Positions 32,305-41,219 of a stretch of DNA of 64,000 nt are shown here, in pieces. The DNA is from Salmonirosea sp038204185 (lineage in GTDB: Bacteria; Bacteroidota; Bacteroidia; Cytophagales; Spirosomataceae). The notes beneath the pieces are model-generated. The model worked only from the letters and a program-made list of their open reading frames with translations. It ran no database searches and had not been told where the DNA came from. The translations under genes were made by a program, and so were the position numbers. Location of the stretch: contig JBBRDE010000001.1 of assembly GCA_038204185.1 (NCBI GenBank), forward strand, positions 9,154 to 73,153. Reading direction: 5' to 3'. The stretch's first letter is position 1; each line of letters begins with the position of its first letter.

Positions 32305-34089
32305 GTGAAAGCACTCGCGTACCTCAACAAATATTTGATTAAGTATAAGTGGTACCTTATCCTGGGTACCCTTTTCACGATCATATCCAATCTTTTTGGT
32401 ATTATCCCCGCGCAGCTGGTCCGGTACGCGCTGGATTTGGTGGGTGAAACGCTTGATATATACTACCTATTCGATGGATCGGCCATTCAGGCCGATATGT
32501 ACGATGTCTTTACCAACACCATTTTACTCTATGGGCTGTTGATTCTGGCGATGGCTTTGCTGAAAGGTTTTTTCCTGTTTTTGGTACGTCAAACCATCAT
32601 AGTAATGTCGCGGCACATCGAGTACGATCTCAAAAACGACGTGTACGAACACTATCAGACGCTGCCTATGAGTTTTTACCGGCAACATAACACCGGTGAT
32701 TTGATGGCCCGGATTTCGGAGGACGTGAGCAAGGTACGGATGTACGTTGGTCCCGCGCTCATGTATGGTATCAACCTAATCGTGCTGTTCATTCTGGTCA
32801 TATCGTACATGGTGTCGGTCAACGCGAAGCTGACTTTTTACGTACTGCTGCCTTTGCCGCTGCTTTCGGTCAGTATCTACGTCGTCAATAGTATGATCAT
32901 TCGCCGTTCGGAGGAAATTCAGCGGCAATTATCCACCATGTCTACCTACGTGCAGGAAGCATTTTCGGGTATTAGGGTTATAAAAGCCTTCGTACAGGAA
33001 AAATATTCCTTCCTGAATTTTCAAAAAGAAACAGAAGATTTTAAAGAGAAATCCCTGAATCTGACCAAAATAGATGCGCTCTTTTTCCCACTCATTATGC
33101 TATTGGTGGGATTGAGTAATGTGCTGGTCATCTATGTTGGCGGCCAGGAAATAATCAACGGCAACCTCACGCCGGGCAATATCACGGAGTTCATTCTCTA
33201 CGTAAATATGCTCACCTGGCCCGTGATGGCCCTAGGCTGGACGACGAGCCAAATTCAGCGGGCAGCGGCTTCACAGGTGCGGATCAACGAGTATCTGGAA
33301 CAAAAAACAACCATTACGTCAGAGAAAAAACTAAAACCCGTCATTGAGGGGGGCTTGCGTTTCGACAACGTAGGATTTCTGTATCCTGATTCGGGAATTC
33401 GGGCCATCCAGCAGTTTAATCTCAATGTAAAACCCGGTGAAAGCATTGCTATACTAGGTACCACAGGTTCGGGCAAAAGTACCCTGGCCAACCTGATTTG
33501 CCGCTTGTACGATCCCACGGAAGGTACCCTCTATCTGGACGGGATTCCGTTGAAGGAGTACGATGTGCAGTACCTCCGTAAACAAATGGGCTATGTACCA
33601 CAGGATGTGTTTCTCTTTTCAGATTCGATTGCCAACAATGTACAGTTCGGTACCGATGGCCTACCTCAGGCCAAGATCGAGCAGGCTGTGAAGGATGCCG
33701 ATTTACTCGCCAACATCGAAGAATTCCCTCAGGGCTTCAATACGCGGCTGGGCGAACGGGGCGTCACGCTCTCGGGCGGGCAAAAACAACGTTTGTCCAT
33801 CGCCCGCGCTATTGCCCGCGACCCTAAGATTCTGATTCTGGACGATTGCCTGTCGGCGGTGGATACCAATACCGAGAATATTATCCTGAACAATCTCAAA
33901 CGGATCATGCAGGATCGTACTTCGATTATTATTTCCCACCGCGTGTCCTCGGCCAAACTTGCCGACCGCATCGTGATGCTGGACGATGGGCACATTATAG
34001 AAATAGGTACCCACGAGGAGTTGATGGAAAAAGAGGGTGCTTACAAGGAACTATACGAGAAGCAGTTGGTGGTGGAAGAGGAAATTTAA
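32305..34089 (+). CDS. ABC exporter, fused permease and ATPase
   Basis: A 594-residue half-transporter of the MsbA/MdlB type. GTG 32305 is preferred because KALAYLNKYLIKYKWYLILGTL starts the family; a GTG at 32263 adds 14 unlikely residues. Six transmembrane helices cover about 15-320, then a nucleotide-binding domain with Walker A TTGSGKST, Q-loop PQDVFLF, ABC signature LSGGQKQR, Walker B ILILDDCLSAVD and switch histidine ISHR. The Walker B catalytic residue is D-C rather than the usual D-E: the glutamate that follows the aspartate is missing at ILDDC. Substrate unknown: lipids or drugs. Divergent from nusB. Confidence 0.88.
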   Translation: MKALAYLNKYLIKYKWYLILGTLFTIISNLFGIIPAQLVRYALDLVGETLDIYYLFDGSAIQADMYDVFTNTILLYGLLILAMALLKGFFLFLVRQTIIVMSRHIEYDLKNDVYEHYQTLPMSFYRQHNTGDLMARISEDVSKVRMYVGPALMYGINLIVLFILVISYMVSVNAKLTFYVLLPLPLLSVSIYVVNSMIIRRSEEIQRQLSTMSTYVQEAFSGIRVIKAFVQEKYSFLNFQKETEDFKEKSLNLTKIDALFFPLIMLLVGLSNVLVIYVGGQEIINGNLTPGNITEFILYVNMLTWPVMALGWTTSQIQRAAASQVRINEYLEQKTTITSEKKLKPVIEGGLRFDNVGFLYPDSGIRAIQQFNLNVKPGESIAILGTTGSGKSTLANLICRLYDPTEGTLYLDGIPLKEYDVQYLRKQMGYVPQDVFLFSDSIANNVQFGTDGLPQAKIEQAVKDADLLANIEEFPQGFNTRLGERGVTLSGGQKQRLSIARAIARDPKILILDDCLSAVDTNTENIILNNLKRIMQDRTSIIISHRVSSAKLADRIVMLDDGHIIEIGTHEELMEKEGAYKELYEKQLVVEEEI

Positions 34090-34207
34090 AAGAAGTGATA
34101 TTCCGAATTATAGATACTAGATTTACTGAGGCAGCTATTGAACTCATTTGAATATAGTTTTCAACCTCACCATAACGACGTCCCCCCGACCCTTCTCCGT
34201 ATCGACG

Positions 34208-34236
34208 GCCCGGCTACCAGAAGAAGGGCTTTTTTA
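34208..34236 (+). terminator. Possible weak terminator of the ABC exporter gene
   Basis: The 4-bp arms gccc (34208-34211) and gggc (34226-34229) are followed by T6 (34230-34235). The stem is short with a 14-nt loop, so strength is doubtful. It lies about 120 nt past the stop codon. Confidence 0.35.
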
Positions 34237-34263
34237 TTATTGGAAGTTGGTTGAGTTAGCTTC

Positions 34264-35436
34264 TTACTCAACTACTATTCTCTCCATTTCTTTCAAGAAA
34301 TTTTCCTCCATATCAGCCCCGTGGCCGGAAGTATCGGGTAGGTCGAGGTGGTAGTGGTTGCGGTAGATAGCCCCGCCAATCACCGGATCGTTAGCGTGCT
34401 CAAAGGGTGAATCCAGATCGTAGAATACAATGTTGGTCCGGGCCGAGGCCAGGTGCGCGTTGGCCGTGATGCCCAACCTACTCTCCGACATGCAGCCGAT
34501 CATACAGGGTACCCCTGCCGCCTCCGCAATGGCGTTGATTTTGAGCGCAGTATGGATACCCCCGCTTTTGGAAAGCTTGATGTTAAAATAATCCACTGCC
34601 TGCTGCCGAACCAGTTGCAGCGCGTCGATGTGCGTAAACAAAGATTCATCGGCACAAATGGGAATGGGCGAGTTGGCCCGCACCCGCGCCAGATTCTCAA
34701 AATCCCAGTGCTTCACGGGTTGCTCGCAGTACTGCACGTCGTATTTTTCTATGGATTTAAGAACCTTAATGGCAGACACGTAATCCCAACCCTGATTGGC
34801 ATCCACGCGCAGTGGCAGGCCCTCCCCAATGGCGTCGCGGATGGCCTGGATTCGGAGTATATCGTCTTCAGGTACCTTGCCGAGCTTTACTTTAATCGCT
34901 TCCACCCCCCGGCCTTTGATGGCGAGGGCGTCTTCGGCCATCGCTTCGGGAGTACCTATATAAATCGTTTCATCAGTGGTAATTGTCTTTTTGCCGCCGC
35001 CCAGAAACTGGTAAAGGGGCATTCCGGCGTATTTGGCAGCGGCATCGTACAGCGCCATATCGAACGTACTTTTGCAGGTATAGTTACGAGTCAGGTACTG
35101 ATCCAGAATGCGGAGATTGCCCTCGATATCCTGCACGTACTTTCCGATGAGCAGGCGCGCAAAATCGCGGGCCGTTGCCAGGCAGGAATCCTGGGTTTCG
35201 CCCACGATCATCCAGAATGGCGCGCCTTCGCCCAGGCCGTAGGTACCGTCGTCGGTGATGATTTTCACCAGCATGTTCCGTGCCTCCGTGATGGTACCGA
35301 TGGCGATGGTGACGGGTGCTTTCAGCGGAATGTTGAGACGATAAATTTCTATACGGATAATTTTTCCTTTCACTGCTTCGGGAGGTTTCGTGGCTAAAAG
35401 GCGCAATGGCTGCGTTGCGCTTTTGTATCGCTTCAA
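34264..35436 (-). CDS. Dipeptide epimerase (enolase superfamily)
   Basis: A 390-residue enolase-superfamily enzyme of the muconate lactonizing/mandelate racemase group. Two-lysine chemistry is intact: KVKLG carries the first lysine pair (K-x-K) and KLSKSGG the second. Metal ligands are in VDANQGW, CEQP and ADES. The C-terminal YDLDSPF carries the D-x-D motif that binds the substrate amino group in L-Ala-D/L-Glu epimerases, which makes dipeptide epimerase more likely than other branches. Such enzymes recycle murein peptides in the cytoplasm. Specificity cannot be fixed. The N-terminus may be 10-20 residues shorter. Monocistronic. Confidence 0.85.
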   Translation of the reverse strand: MKRYKSATQPLRLLATKPPEAVKGKIIRIEIYRLNIPLKAPVTIAIGTITEARNMLVKIITDDGTYGLGEGAPFWMIVGETQDSCLATARDFARLLIGKYVQDIEGNLRILDQYLTRNYTCKSTFDMALYDAAAKYAGMPLYQFLGGGKKTITTDETIYIGTPEAMAEDALAIKGRGVEAIKVKLGKVPEDDILRIQAIRDAIGEGLPLRVDANQGWDYVSAIKVLKSIEKYDVQYCEQPVKHWDFENLARVRANSPIPICADESLFTHIDALQLVRQQAVDYFNIKLSKSGGIHTALKINAIAEAAGVPCMIGCMSESRLGITANAHLASARTNIVFYDLDSPFEHANDPVIGGAIYRNHYHLDLPDTSGHGADMEENFLKEMERIVVE

Positions 35437-35655
35437 GTTTAATTAAAGTAGAAAGTACTTCCCGGATTCGGCATCCAGGAGTATCGACAAAACTACACGA
35501 GAATTATTACTTTGCCATCGTTCATCCTTGTCTCATTAAGGGGTAGGTCGACCGAAAATGCGGGCAAAAAACCACATAAGAATATGATTCCGGGAGGAAG
35601 TACCTTATTTTTGGGGTCTAGCTATGAAAACACATGGCCTATCAACTACTGAACG

Positions 35656-36378
35656 ATGCCCGATTCTGCTTCAAATTCCCCCTCTACCCTATTTCTGATC
35701 CCAACCGTGGTGGCCGAAGGTACCGCGCAACAGGTACTTAGCCCGCAGATAGCGGAAGTCATCAGTACCCTGGATTATTTTTTTGCCGAGGAACTTCGCA
35801 CGGCCCGGCGCTTTGTGAGCGGCCTGCGGCTAGGCCGGGTCATCGAGGACATAACTTTCCACGAATTGAACAAAAAAACACCCGAAGCCGAAACCGCCTC
35901 CCAACTCCGCGCCCTGCCCGCCGGAAAAAATATAGGGGTACTATCTGAAGCGGGTTGTCCCGGAGTGGCCGACCCCGGCGCGGTGGCGGTACGGCTGGCG
36001 CACCGATTTGGTATGAAGGTGGTACCCTTAGTGGGGCCGTCCTCTATTCTACTGGCCCTTATGGCGTCGGGATTGAATGGACAATCGTTCGCTTTTCACG
36101 GGTACCTGCCCATCGACCAGGCTCCCCGCCGGAAGGCAATCGTGTTTTTGGAAAAAGAAGTACAGGAACTGAACCAAACCCAGATTTTTATGGAAACGCC
36201 ATTCCGTAACAATCACATGATGCAAACCATCCTCGAAGCCTGCCAGCCCGATACGATGCTTTGCGTGGCCAGTAACCTCACCGCCCCTGATGAGTACATC
36301 AAAACGCAAAGCATCCGGCATTGGAAAGCCCAGAAGATCGACTTGCACAAACAACCTACCATTTTTTTGTTGGGTTGA
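35656..36378 (+). CDS. SAM-dependent methyltransferase, RsmI/tetrapyrrole methylase family
   Basis: A 240-residue protein with the tetrapyrrole-methylase fold. LFLIPTVVAEGTA is the N-terminal strand, LSEAGCPGVADPGA the SAM-binding loop, and PLVGPSSILLALMASGLNGQSFAFHGYLP the substrate-side motif, as in RsmI, which methylates the 2'-hydroxyl of C1402 in 16S rRNA. It is somewhat shorter than E. coli RsmI (about 286) and lacks the C-terminal extension, so it fits the short RsmI-like group found beside a true RsmI in many Bacteroidota; its RNA target is inferred. It is followed by a hairpin terminator. Confidence 0.82.
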   Translation: MPDSASNSPSTLFLIPTVVAEGTAQQVLSPQIAEVISTLDYFFAEELRTARRFVSGLRLGRVIEDITFHELNKKTPEAETASQLRALPAGKNIGVLSEAGCPGVADPGAVAVRLAHRFGMKVVPLVGPSSILLALMASGLNGQSFAFHGYLPIDQAPRRKAIVFLEKEVQELNQTQIFMETPFRNNHMMQTILEACQPDTMLCVASNLTAPDEYIKTQSIRHWKAQKIDLHKQPTIFLLG

Positions 36379-36408
36379 TACCTGCTCATCCTTCCATTTC
36401 ACCTTCTG

Positions 36409-36435
36409 AATCCTGCCGAAAGTAGGATTTTTTTT
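36409..36435 (+). terminator. Intrinsic terminator of the RsmI-like gene
   Basis: The arms aatcct (36409-36414) and aggatt (36424-36429) are followed by a T-run. Located 30 nt past the stop codon. Confidence 0.65.
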
Positions 36436-36471
36436 GCTCTGTGCCTTCCTGACTATCAATTCGTATTTTAA

Positions 36472-36970
36472 TTCTCCACAAAAAAATCATTCAATTCTCC
36501 AACGGATCACACTGTGTTCATGTTTCTAAACAAAAAGGTTTCAGGACTGGACCCGAATCGTACGTACAAGGTAACGTATGAGATCGACCTGGGTACCAAC
36601 AATCCTGAGGGAAGTGTGGGAATCGGCGGCTCGCCTGCTGAGTCAGTTTATCTCAAAGCAGGTGCCTCGCCCCATGTATCCATCAGAAATCTGATTGACG
36701 GCTATTACGAGATCATGATTGATAAAGGTCAACAGGCTTCGGGAAGCACCGAAGTGCCCGTGCTGGGCAATGTAAGCAACGGCATAGATAGCACATGTAC
36801 AAGCTGGTAAAACGCGGTCCAATGCCGATGCCCCGGTGATGGTTAAGCCCAATGCCAATGGTGTTATCTGCCTTTGTGTCGGGACGGATTCAGGTTTCGA
36901 GGTGCTTGCCGTGCTCCACTATGATCGGATCAAAGTCACGATCCGCGAATATTTCAGCCCCAGAACATAA
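36472..36970 (+). pseudogene. 5'-truncated, frameshifted remnant of a Bacteroidota surface-type protein
   Basis: From 36472 the frame reads FNSPTDHTVFMFLNKKVSG-like, then YEIDLGTNNPEGSVGIGGSPAESVYLKAGAS, matching a family of exported Bacteroidota proteins I recognise by its pattern but cannot name. It runs to a TAA near 36810 and the homology resumes in another frame as KTRSNADAPVMVKPNANGV, then VGTDSGFEVLAVLHY, ending at TAA 36970, so at least one frameshift lies near 36795-36810. No start codon or signal peptide precedes it: a stop at 36469-36471 closes the frame. The N-terminal half is gone. Confidence 0.68.
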
Positions 36971-37230
36971 GCATTTTCCTGATCCGCTAGCCTACCCTCG
37001 GATTTTTTGGGAAATACTTTTTTCAGCGACATTCAGTTTGACCTGCCAACTGTGATTTGTGGTTTATTGAATGTCTTTTTGTGGATTGATGGGGATGCGA
37101 TTACACAAAACCGCGGGGAGAATTTCTCAGGAATGCTGTAAATACTTGCTTATGTGTGCTGGAACACCTATTTGATGGGGTATACTCAAAACCAATTATT
37201 TACACCAACTAATTAAATTCAGTTATTACT

Positions 37231-37860
37231 ATGGAAACGCAAAGAGATTTCAACCAAACTAACAACCCATCCGATCATTCCGGCGAAATGGATAAGCAGA
37301 CAGGTACCATCACAGGCGTATTTCACGACAAAGATGATGCCGAAAAGGCCTATAACAGTTTGTTGAGCCGGGGATATTCCCAGGACGATATTTCGGTACT
37401 AATGTCTGACGAGACCCGCAAGACCAACTACAAAGACACTGACGAGGACGATCGTTCAGAGCTGGGCAACAAGGCCATGGAAGGGGCGGGCGTAGGCTCA
37501 GCCATCGGTGGTACAGCCGGGGCAATCATCGGGGCTATTGCGGCCATCGGTACGGCCATCGCCCTACCCGGACTCGGCCTGGTAATTGCCGGTCCTATCG
37601 CGGCGGGTCTGGCTGGCGCCGGTGCTGGCGGACTAACGGGGGGCATCATAGGTGCCCTGGTGGGTTCTGGCATCCCCGAGGAGCGCGCTGCCATCTACAA
37701 GGAAAGCCTGGAAAATGGCGGGATCGTAGTAGGCGTCAAAGCCCGTAATCAAGAAGAAGGTACTGCCATCTCTAACGAATGGAAGACTTACCGTGGAAGC
37801 AATATCCACACGGGTTGGGAGTCAAATACATGGGCTGATACACGCAACGAGCGTTATTGA
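37231..37860 (+). CDS. General stress protein 17M-like domain protein with glycine-zipper
   Basis: A 209-residue protein. The N-terminal domain (about 25-75) reads TITGVFHDKDDAEKAYNSLLSRGYSQDDISVLMSDE, the pattern of the YflT/general-stress-protein-17M fold. A long glycine/alanine-rich hydrophobic segment (about 85-150) with repeated G-x-x-x-G spacing follows, a glycine-zipper likely to insert in a membrane. The C-terminal part repeats the domain edge (SLENGGIVVGVKARNQEEG). These are stress-associated membrane proteins without a known activity. Monocistronic, ending at a strong terminator. Confidence 0.82.
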   Translation: METQRDFNQTNNPSDHSGEMDKQTGTITGVFHDKDDAEKAYNSLLSRGYSQDDISVLMSDETRKTNYKDTDEDDRSELGNKAMEGAGVGSAIGGTAGAIIGAIAAIGTAIALPGLGLVIAGPIAAGLAGAGAGGLTGGIIGALVGSGIPEERAAIYKESLENGGIVVGVKARNQEEGTAISNEWKTYRGSNIHTGWESNTWADTRNERY

Positions 37861-37890
37861 TCGTCCATTTCGACCCGAATTAATTTTTAG

Positions 37891-37926
37891 AAAATCCCGT
37901 GTCATAACCGACACGGGATTTTTTGT
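37891..37926 (+). terminator. Strong intrinsic terminator
   Basis: The arms aaaatcccgtgtc (37891-37903) and gacacgggatttt (37910-37922) form a 13-bp stem with a 6-nt loop followed by T-rich sequence. Located 30 nt past the stress protein gene. Confidence 0.9.
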
Positions 37927-38003
37927 TTTGGATCAATTTGAGCCTGGAATAAATACCTTTCGGGGCAGTTGATTACCTTCGCAGATTAAACACCCTTGGC
38001 GCT

Positions 38004-38642
38004 ATGATTGAAATAAAATCCTTTGTGTTCAGTCCATTTTCTGAAAATACCTATGTGCTCTACGACGAAAGCGGGGAGGCTGTCCTGATCGATCCGGGTT
38101 GTTACGAGCCGTACGAATACCAGGAACTCAACGATTTCATAGAAGATAACCAGCTTACTCCCGTCGGTATTTACAACACCCACGCCCACATCGACCATGT
38201 GCTGGGGGTGGAAAAATTGAAAAACACATACGGGATTCCCTTTGCCTTGCACCAGCTCGACGAGCCGCTCCTGCGGGCGGTAAAAACATATGCTCCCAAC
38301 TACGGCTTTCCCACTTTCTCGGAACCTGGCGTAGAACGATGGCTAAAAGAAGGAGAATGGGTGGAATTTGGTAATTCAAAACTTGGTATCCTGTTCGTTC
38401 CTGGTCACGCACCGGGTCACGTGGCCTTTGTCAACGACGACCAGAAATTTGTGATCGGGGGCGACGTACTGTTCCGGCAGAGCATCGGTCGCACCGATCT
38501 ACCCGGTGGTAACATGGATACCCTGCTGAACAGTATCCGCACGCAACTTTTCACCCTACCCGACAACTACACCGTCTACGCCGGACACATGGAGCCGACT
38601 ACGATTGGTTTTGAGAAAAAAAATAATCCTTTTCTGAACTAG
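38004..38642 (+). CDS. MBL-fold hydrolase, glyoxalase II-like
   Basis: A 212-residue metallo-beta-lactamase-fold hydrolase. The metal site is THAHIDH (residues 59-65), followed by PGHAPGHV, GGDVLF and a C-terminal AGHMEPTTIG carrying the last histidine. This is the short YcbL/glyoxalase II-like form without the long C-terminal helical domain of true glyoxalase II. The expected reaction is thioester hydrolysis, such as S-lactoylglutathione or a bacillithiol-type ester; the natural substrate is unknown. pssA starts 10 nt downstream, so the two genes are one operon. Confidence 0.87.
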   Translation: MIEIKSFVFSPFSENTYVLYDESGEAVLIDPGCYEPYEYQELNDFIEDNQLTPVGIYNTHAHIDHVLGVEKLKNTYGIPFALHQLDEPLLRAVKTYAPNYGFPTFSEPGVERWLKEGEWVEFGNSKLGILFVPGHAPGHVAFVNDDQKFVIGGDVLFRQSIGRTDLPGGNMDTLLNSIRTQLFTLPDNYTVYAGHMEPTTIGFEKKNNPFLN

Positions 38643-38652
38643 CCTCTCCTCC

Positions 38653-39351
38653 ATGAAACGACACATCCCCAACGCCCTGACCTGCGCCAATCTGCTCTGT
38701 GGCTGCGTGGGTATCGTGGAGGTTTTTCATAACAATATGCTGCTGTCCTGTGGACTGATCGGCCTGGCCGCCGTGTTCGACTTTTTCGATGGGTTTGCCG
38801 CCCGGCTGCTGAAAGTCAGTTCGTCCATCGGCAAAGAGCTGGATTCACTTGCCGATGTCGTTACGTTCGGGGTACTTCCCGCCGTCATCATCTACCAGCT
38901 ACTGGTACGGAGCGTACCGGGTATGGAGGATTTGTGGATACCTAATCTGGCTTTTCTGATCGCCGTTTGTTCGGCGTTGCGGCTGGCCAAGTTCAACATC
39001 GATCCCCGGCAGAGCGACTCGTTCATCGGGGTACCTACCCCCGCCAACGCGCTGATGGTGGCGTCGCTACCTCTCATCATCCGCTTTCATCCCGAATGGG
39101 AATCGGTGATCGTAAGTACCCCTACCCTATTGATTTTCACGGTGGTGATGTCCTACCTGCTAGTGGCAGAGTTGCCGCTTTTTGCCCTAAAATTCAAGTC
39201 GTTCGGCTGGAAGGGGAATGAAGTACGCTATTCGTTTTTGCTGGCGTCGGTTGTGCTTCTGGCTACTTTGGGCGTGCTGGGAGTACCTTTGGTGGTGGGT
39301 CTGTATGTTCTGATGAGTGTGGGGGTGAATTTGGCAAAAAGAACCTCCTAA
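38653..39351 (+). CDS. pssA: CDP-diacylglycerol--serine O-phosphatidyltransferase
   Basis: A 232-residue integral membrane enzyme with about six to seven helices. The CDP-alcohol phosphatidyltransferase motif D-x2-D-G-x2-A-R-x8-G-x3-D-x3-D is complete at D43, D46, G47, A50, R51, G60, D64 and D68. It makes phosphatidylserine, the precursor of phosphatidylethanolamine. The membrane-type (PssA of Bacillus-like kind) assignment fits the length. It follows the glyoxalase-like gene after 10 nt and precedes purS by 81 nt on the same strand. Confidence 0.93.
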   Translation: MKRHIPNALTCANLLCGCVGIVEVFHNNMLLSCGLIGLAAVFDFFDGFAARLLKVSSSIGKELDSLADVVTFGVLPAVIIYQLLVRSVPGMEDLWIPNLAFLIAVCSALRLAKFNIDPRQSDSFIGVPTPANALMVASLPLIIRFHPEWESVIVSTPTLLIFTVVMSYLLVAELPLFALKFKSFGWKGNEVRYSFLLASVVLLATLGVLGVPLVVGLYVLMSVGVNLAKRTS

Positions 39352-39432
39352 ATTGGTTGGGCATGTATTTTATTGCAATTTTGCACCACAAAACCTTTCC
39401 ATAAAATCAGACTCACCGTACCGCTACCTACC

Positions 39433-39684
39433 ATGCAATTCGTCGCTGATATCAACATAATGCCCATCAAGGAGATTCTCGATCCGCAGGGCAAAGCCGT
39501 AAAACTCGGGCTCCATAATCTGGGAATTGACCAGGTGGACGATGTTCGCATTGGCAAGCATATTACGATCCGACTGGAAGCCGCCGATGCCGGAGAAGCT
39601 GAGGCTAAGGTAAATACCGCCTGCGAAAAACTGTTGGCCAACTTGATCATGGAGGAATTCAGCTTCGAGATTCACCCTGCCTGA
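39433..39684 (+). CDS. purS: Phosphoribosylformylglycinamidine synthase subunit PurS
   Basis: An 83-residue protein. ATG 39433 is used because MQFVADINIMPIKEILDPQGKAV starts the fold; the frame is open 60 nt further upstream with no homology. The body reads KLGLHNLGIDQVDDVRIGKHITI and ends with EKLLANLIMEEFSFEI, the PurS pattern. PurS is the small bridging subunit that links PurQ and PurL in Gram-positive-type FGAM synthase, the fourth step of purine synthesis. PurL and PurQ are not in the window. Lies between pssA and fabH, probably co-transcribed. Confidence 0.9.
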   Translation: MQFVADINIMPIKEILDPQGKAVKLGLHNLGIDQVDDVRIGKHITIRLEAADAGEAEAKVNTACEKLLANLIMEEFSFEIHPA

Positions 39685-39737
39685 GATACCTTCCCCGTAT
39701 TGGCTGACCCAATTTTCTTTCGCTAAACCCTGAACTC

Positions 39738-40739
39738 ATGCCCCACGCGCGCATTACCGGAGTTGGATACTACGTACCCGAAAAGGTCGTGACCAACGAC
39801 GACCTCTCTCAATGGATGGAAACTTCCGACAAGTGGATACAGGAACGTACTGGAATCAAGGAGCGGCGGTACTTCACCTACGGCAAGGAGACCAACGCCA
39901 GCATGGCCACTGCCGCCTCGCGGCAGGCACTGGAACGCGCCGGGCTTACGCCCGATAAGGTAGATGTGATCGTGTACGCTACAATTACGCCCGACTACTT
40001 CTTCCCCGGTTCAGCTTTCCTGATGCAGCGTGAACTGGGTATGGACGGCAAACCTGTAATCGACATCCGGGAGCAGTGTTCAGGCTTTATTTATGCGCTT
40101 TCCATCGCCGATCAATTCATTAAATCGGGGATGTACAGGACGGCCCTGGTGATAGGTTCGGAGATTCAGTCCACCTGGATCAATAAAAGTACCGCCGGGC
40201 GTAATGTGGCCGTAATCTTCGGTGATGGGGCCGGGGCTGTGGTGGTGCAGGCTACCAACGATGCCGATCACCGGATTTTGTCCACGCACCTCCACGCCGA
40301 TGGCCGTTTTGCCGAAGATTTGTACGTAAAAGACCCCGGCAGTAGCCGTCCCGACCGCGCGGCTACGAAAGAACTTCTGGATGAAGGTGGTTTCGATGTG
40401 GTAATGAACGGAAATGCAGTTTTCAAACATGCCGTGGTGCGCTTCGGCGAAGTGATTCAGGAAGCCCTCGACGCCAATGGCGCACAAACTGACGAGATAA
40501 GTCTACTGGTACCTCATCAGGCCAATATCCGTATCAGCGAGTACGTGCGGGAGCAGTTGGGTCTGGCTCCCGAAAAAGTCGTCAACAATATTCAGCGCTT
40601 TGGTAACACTACTGCAGCCTCCATTCCTATTGCGCTTGCCGAAGCCTGGGAGCAGGGCCGTGTTCAGCCGGGTGACCTCATTTGCCTGGCAGCTTTTGGG
40701 AGTGGCTTCACCTGGGCTTCAGCGCTTATCCGTTGGTGA
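39738..40739 (+). CDS. fabH: 3-oxoacyl-ACP synthase III
   Basis: A 333-residue thiolase-fold enzyme that starts fatty acid synthesis by condensing acyl-CoA with malonyl-ACP. The catalytic triad is C114 in REQCSGFIYAL, H in PHQANIRI, and N in QRFGNTTAASIP. The N-terminal ITGVGYYVPEKVVTN and C-terminal LAAFGSGFTWASALIRW are typical. The window also holds a FabF elsewhere, but no acpP or fabD beside either. The 333-residue length and HVKDPG-like insert fit housekeeping FabH, although Bacteroidota often carry several. It ends the pssA-purS-fabH run. Confidence 0.92.
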   Translation: MPHARITGVGYYVPEKVVTNDDLSQWMETSDKWIQERTGIKERRYFTYGKETNASMATAASRQALERAGLTPDKVDVIVYATITPDYFFPGSAFLMQRELGMDGKPVIDIREQCSGFIYALSIADQFIKSGMYRTALVIGSEIQSTWINKSTAGRNVAVIFGDGAGAVVVQATNDADHRILSTHLHADGRFAEDLYVKDPGSSRPDRAATKELLDEGGFDVVMNGNAVFKHAVVRFGEVIQEALDANGAQTDEISLLVPHQANIRISEYVREQLGLAPEKVVNNIQRFGNTTAASIPIALAEAWEQGRVQPGDLICLAAFGSGFTWASALIRW

Positions 40740-40847
40740 GTACTTAATCGCTAAGGGTCGTTGAGATAAGCCCGGAACAGCCCCTGCGCAAATACGCCTT
40801 TTGGGTCAATTCCTCCACAATAATTCAGCTAGTTGCGATATATTTCG

Positions 40848-41219
40848 CTAGTACTGCCCTGTGGCCAGCATCACCAGTGTGCAAGCTTTGACGGGCTCTA
40901 TTCCTTCGGCAGAAAGCCGGTTCTCAAAATCCCGATTCTCCGTACCTGGATTAAAAATAACTCGCCGGGGGCGTAGTGAAATCACATAATCGTAATAGTC
41001 AGGCTGATGGCGGGGACCTACATATAATGTTACCGTATCAATGTCCGAATATTTTTCTTTTTGGGTTCCGATGGGTACCCCGGCAACTTCTCCTCCCCGA
41101 AGGCCAATCTGAACAATCTTATGACCTCTCTGCGTCAGGCGATGGGCAGCTGCATACGCGTAGCGCCCCGGATTGGTCGTAGCGCCAATAATCAATGTCT
41201 TTCCTGTCAATTGATTCAT
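40848..41219 (-). CDS. CoA-binding domain protein (YccU-like)
   Basis: A 123-residue single-domain protein of the CoA-binding type seen in succinyl-CoA synthetase alpha. TLIIGATTNPGRYAYAAAHRLTQRGHKIV is the nucleotide-binding strand-loop-helix, then VTLYVGPRHQPDYYDYVISLRPRRVIFNPGTEN with the conserved P-G-T-E-N. Stand-alone members bind CoA, but no reaction is known. It converges with fabH and has no partner gene. Confidence 0.85.
   Translation of the reverse strand: MNQLTGKTLIIGATTNPGRYAYAAAHRLTQRGHKIVQIGLRGGEVAGVPIGTQKEKYSDIDTVTLYVGPRHQPDYYDYVISLRPRRVIFNPGTENRDFENRLSAEGIEPVKACTLVMLATGQY

Noticed and set aside
34453..35397. A 314-residue open frame on the plus strand inside the dipeptide epimerase gene
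   Set aside because: It is antisense to a complete, motif-rich gene, and its translation shows no domain.
36514..36810. 98-residue frame as an intact gene
   Set aside because: Its homology starts before the first ATG and continues in another frame after its stop, so it is part of a pseudogene.
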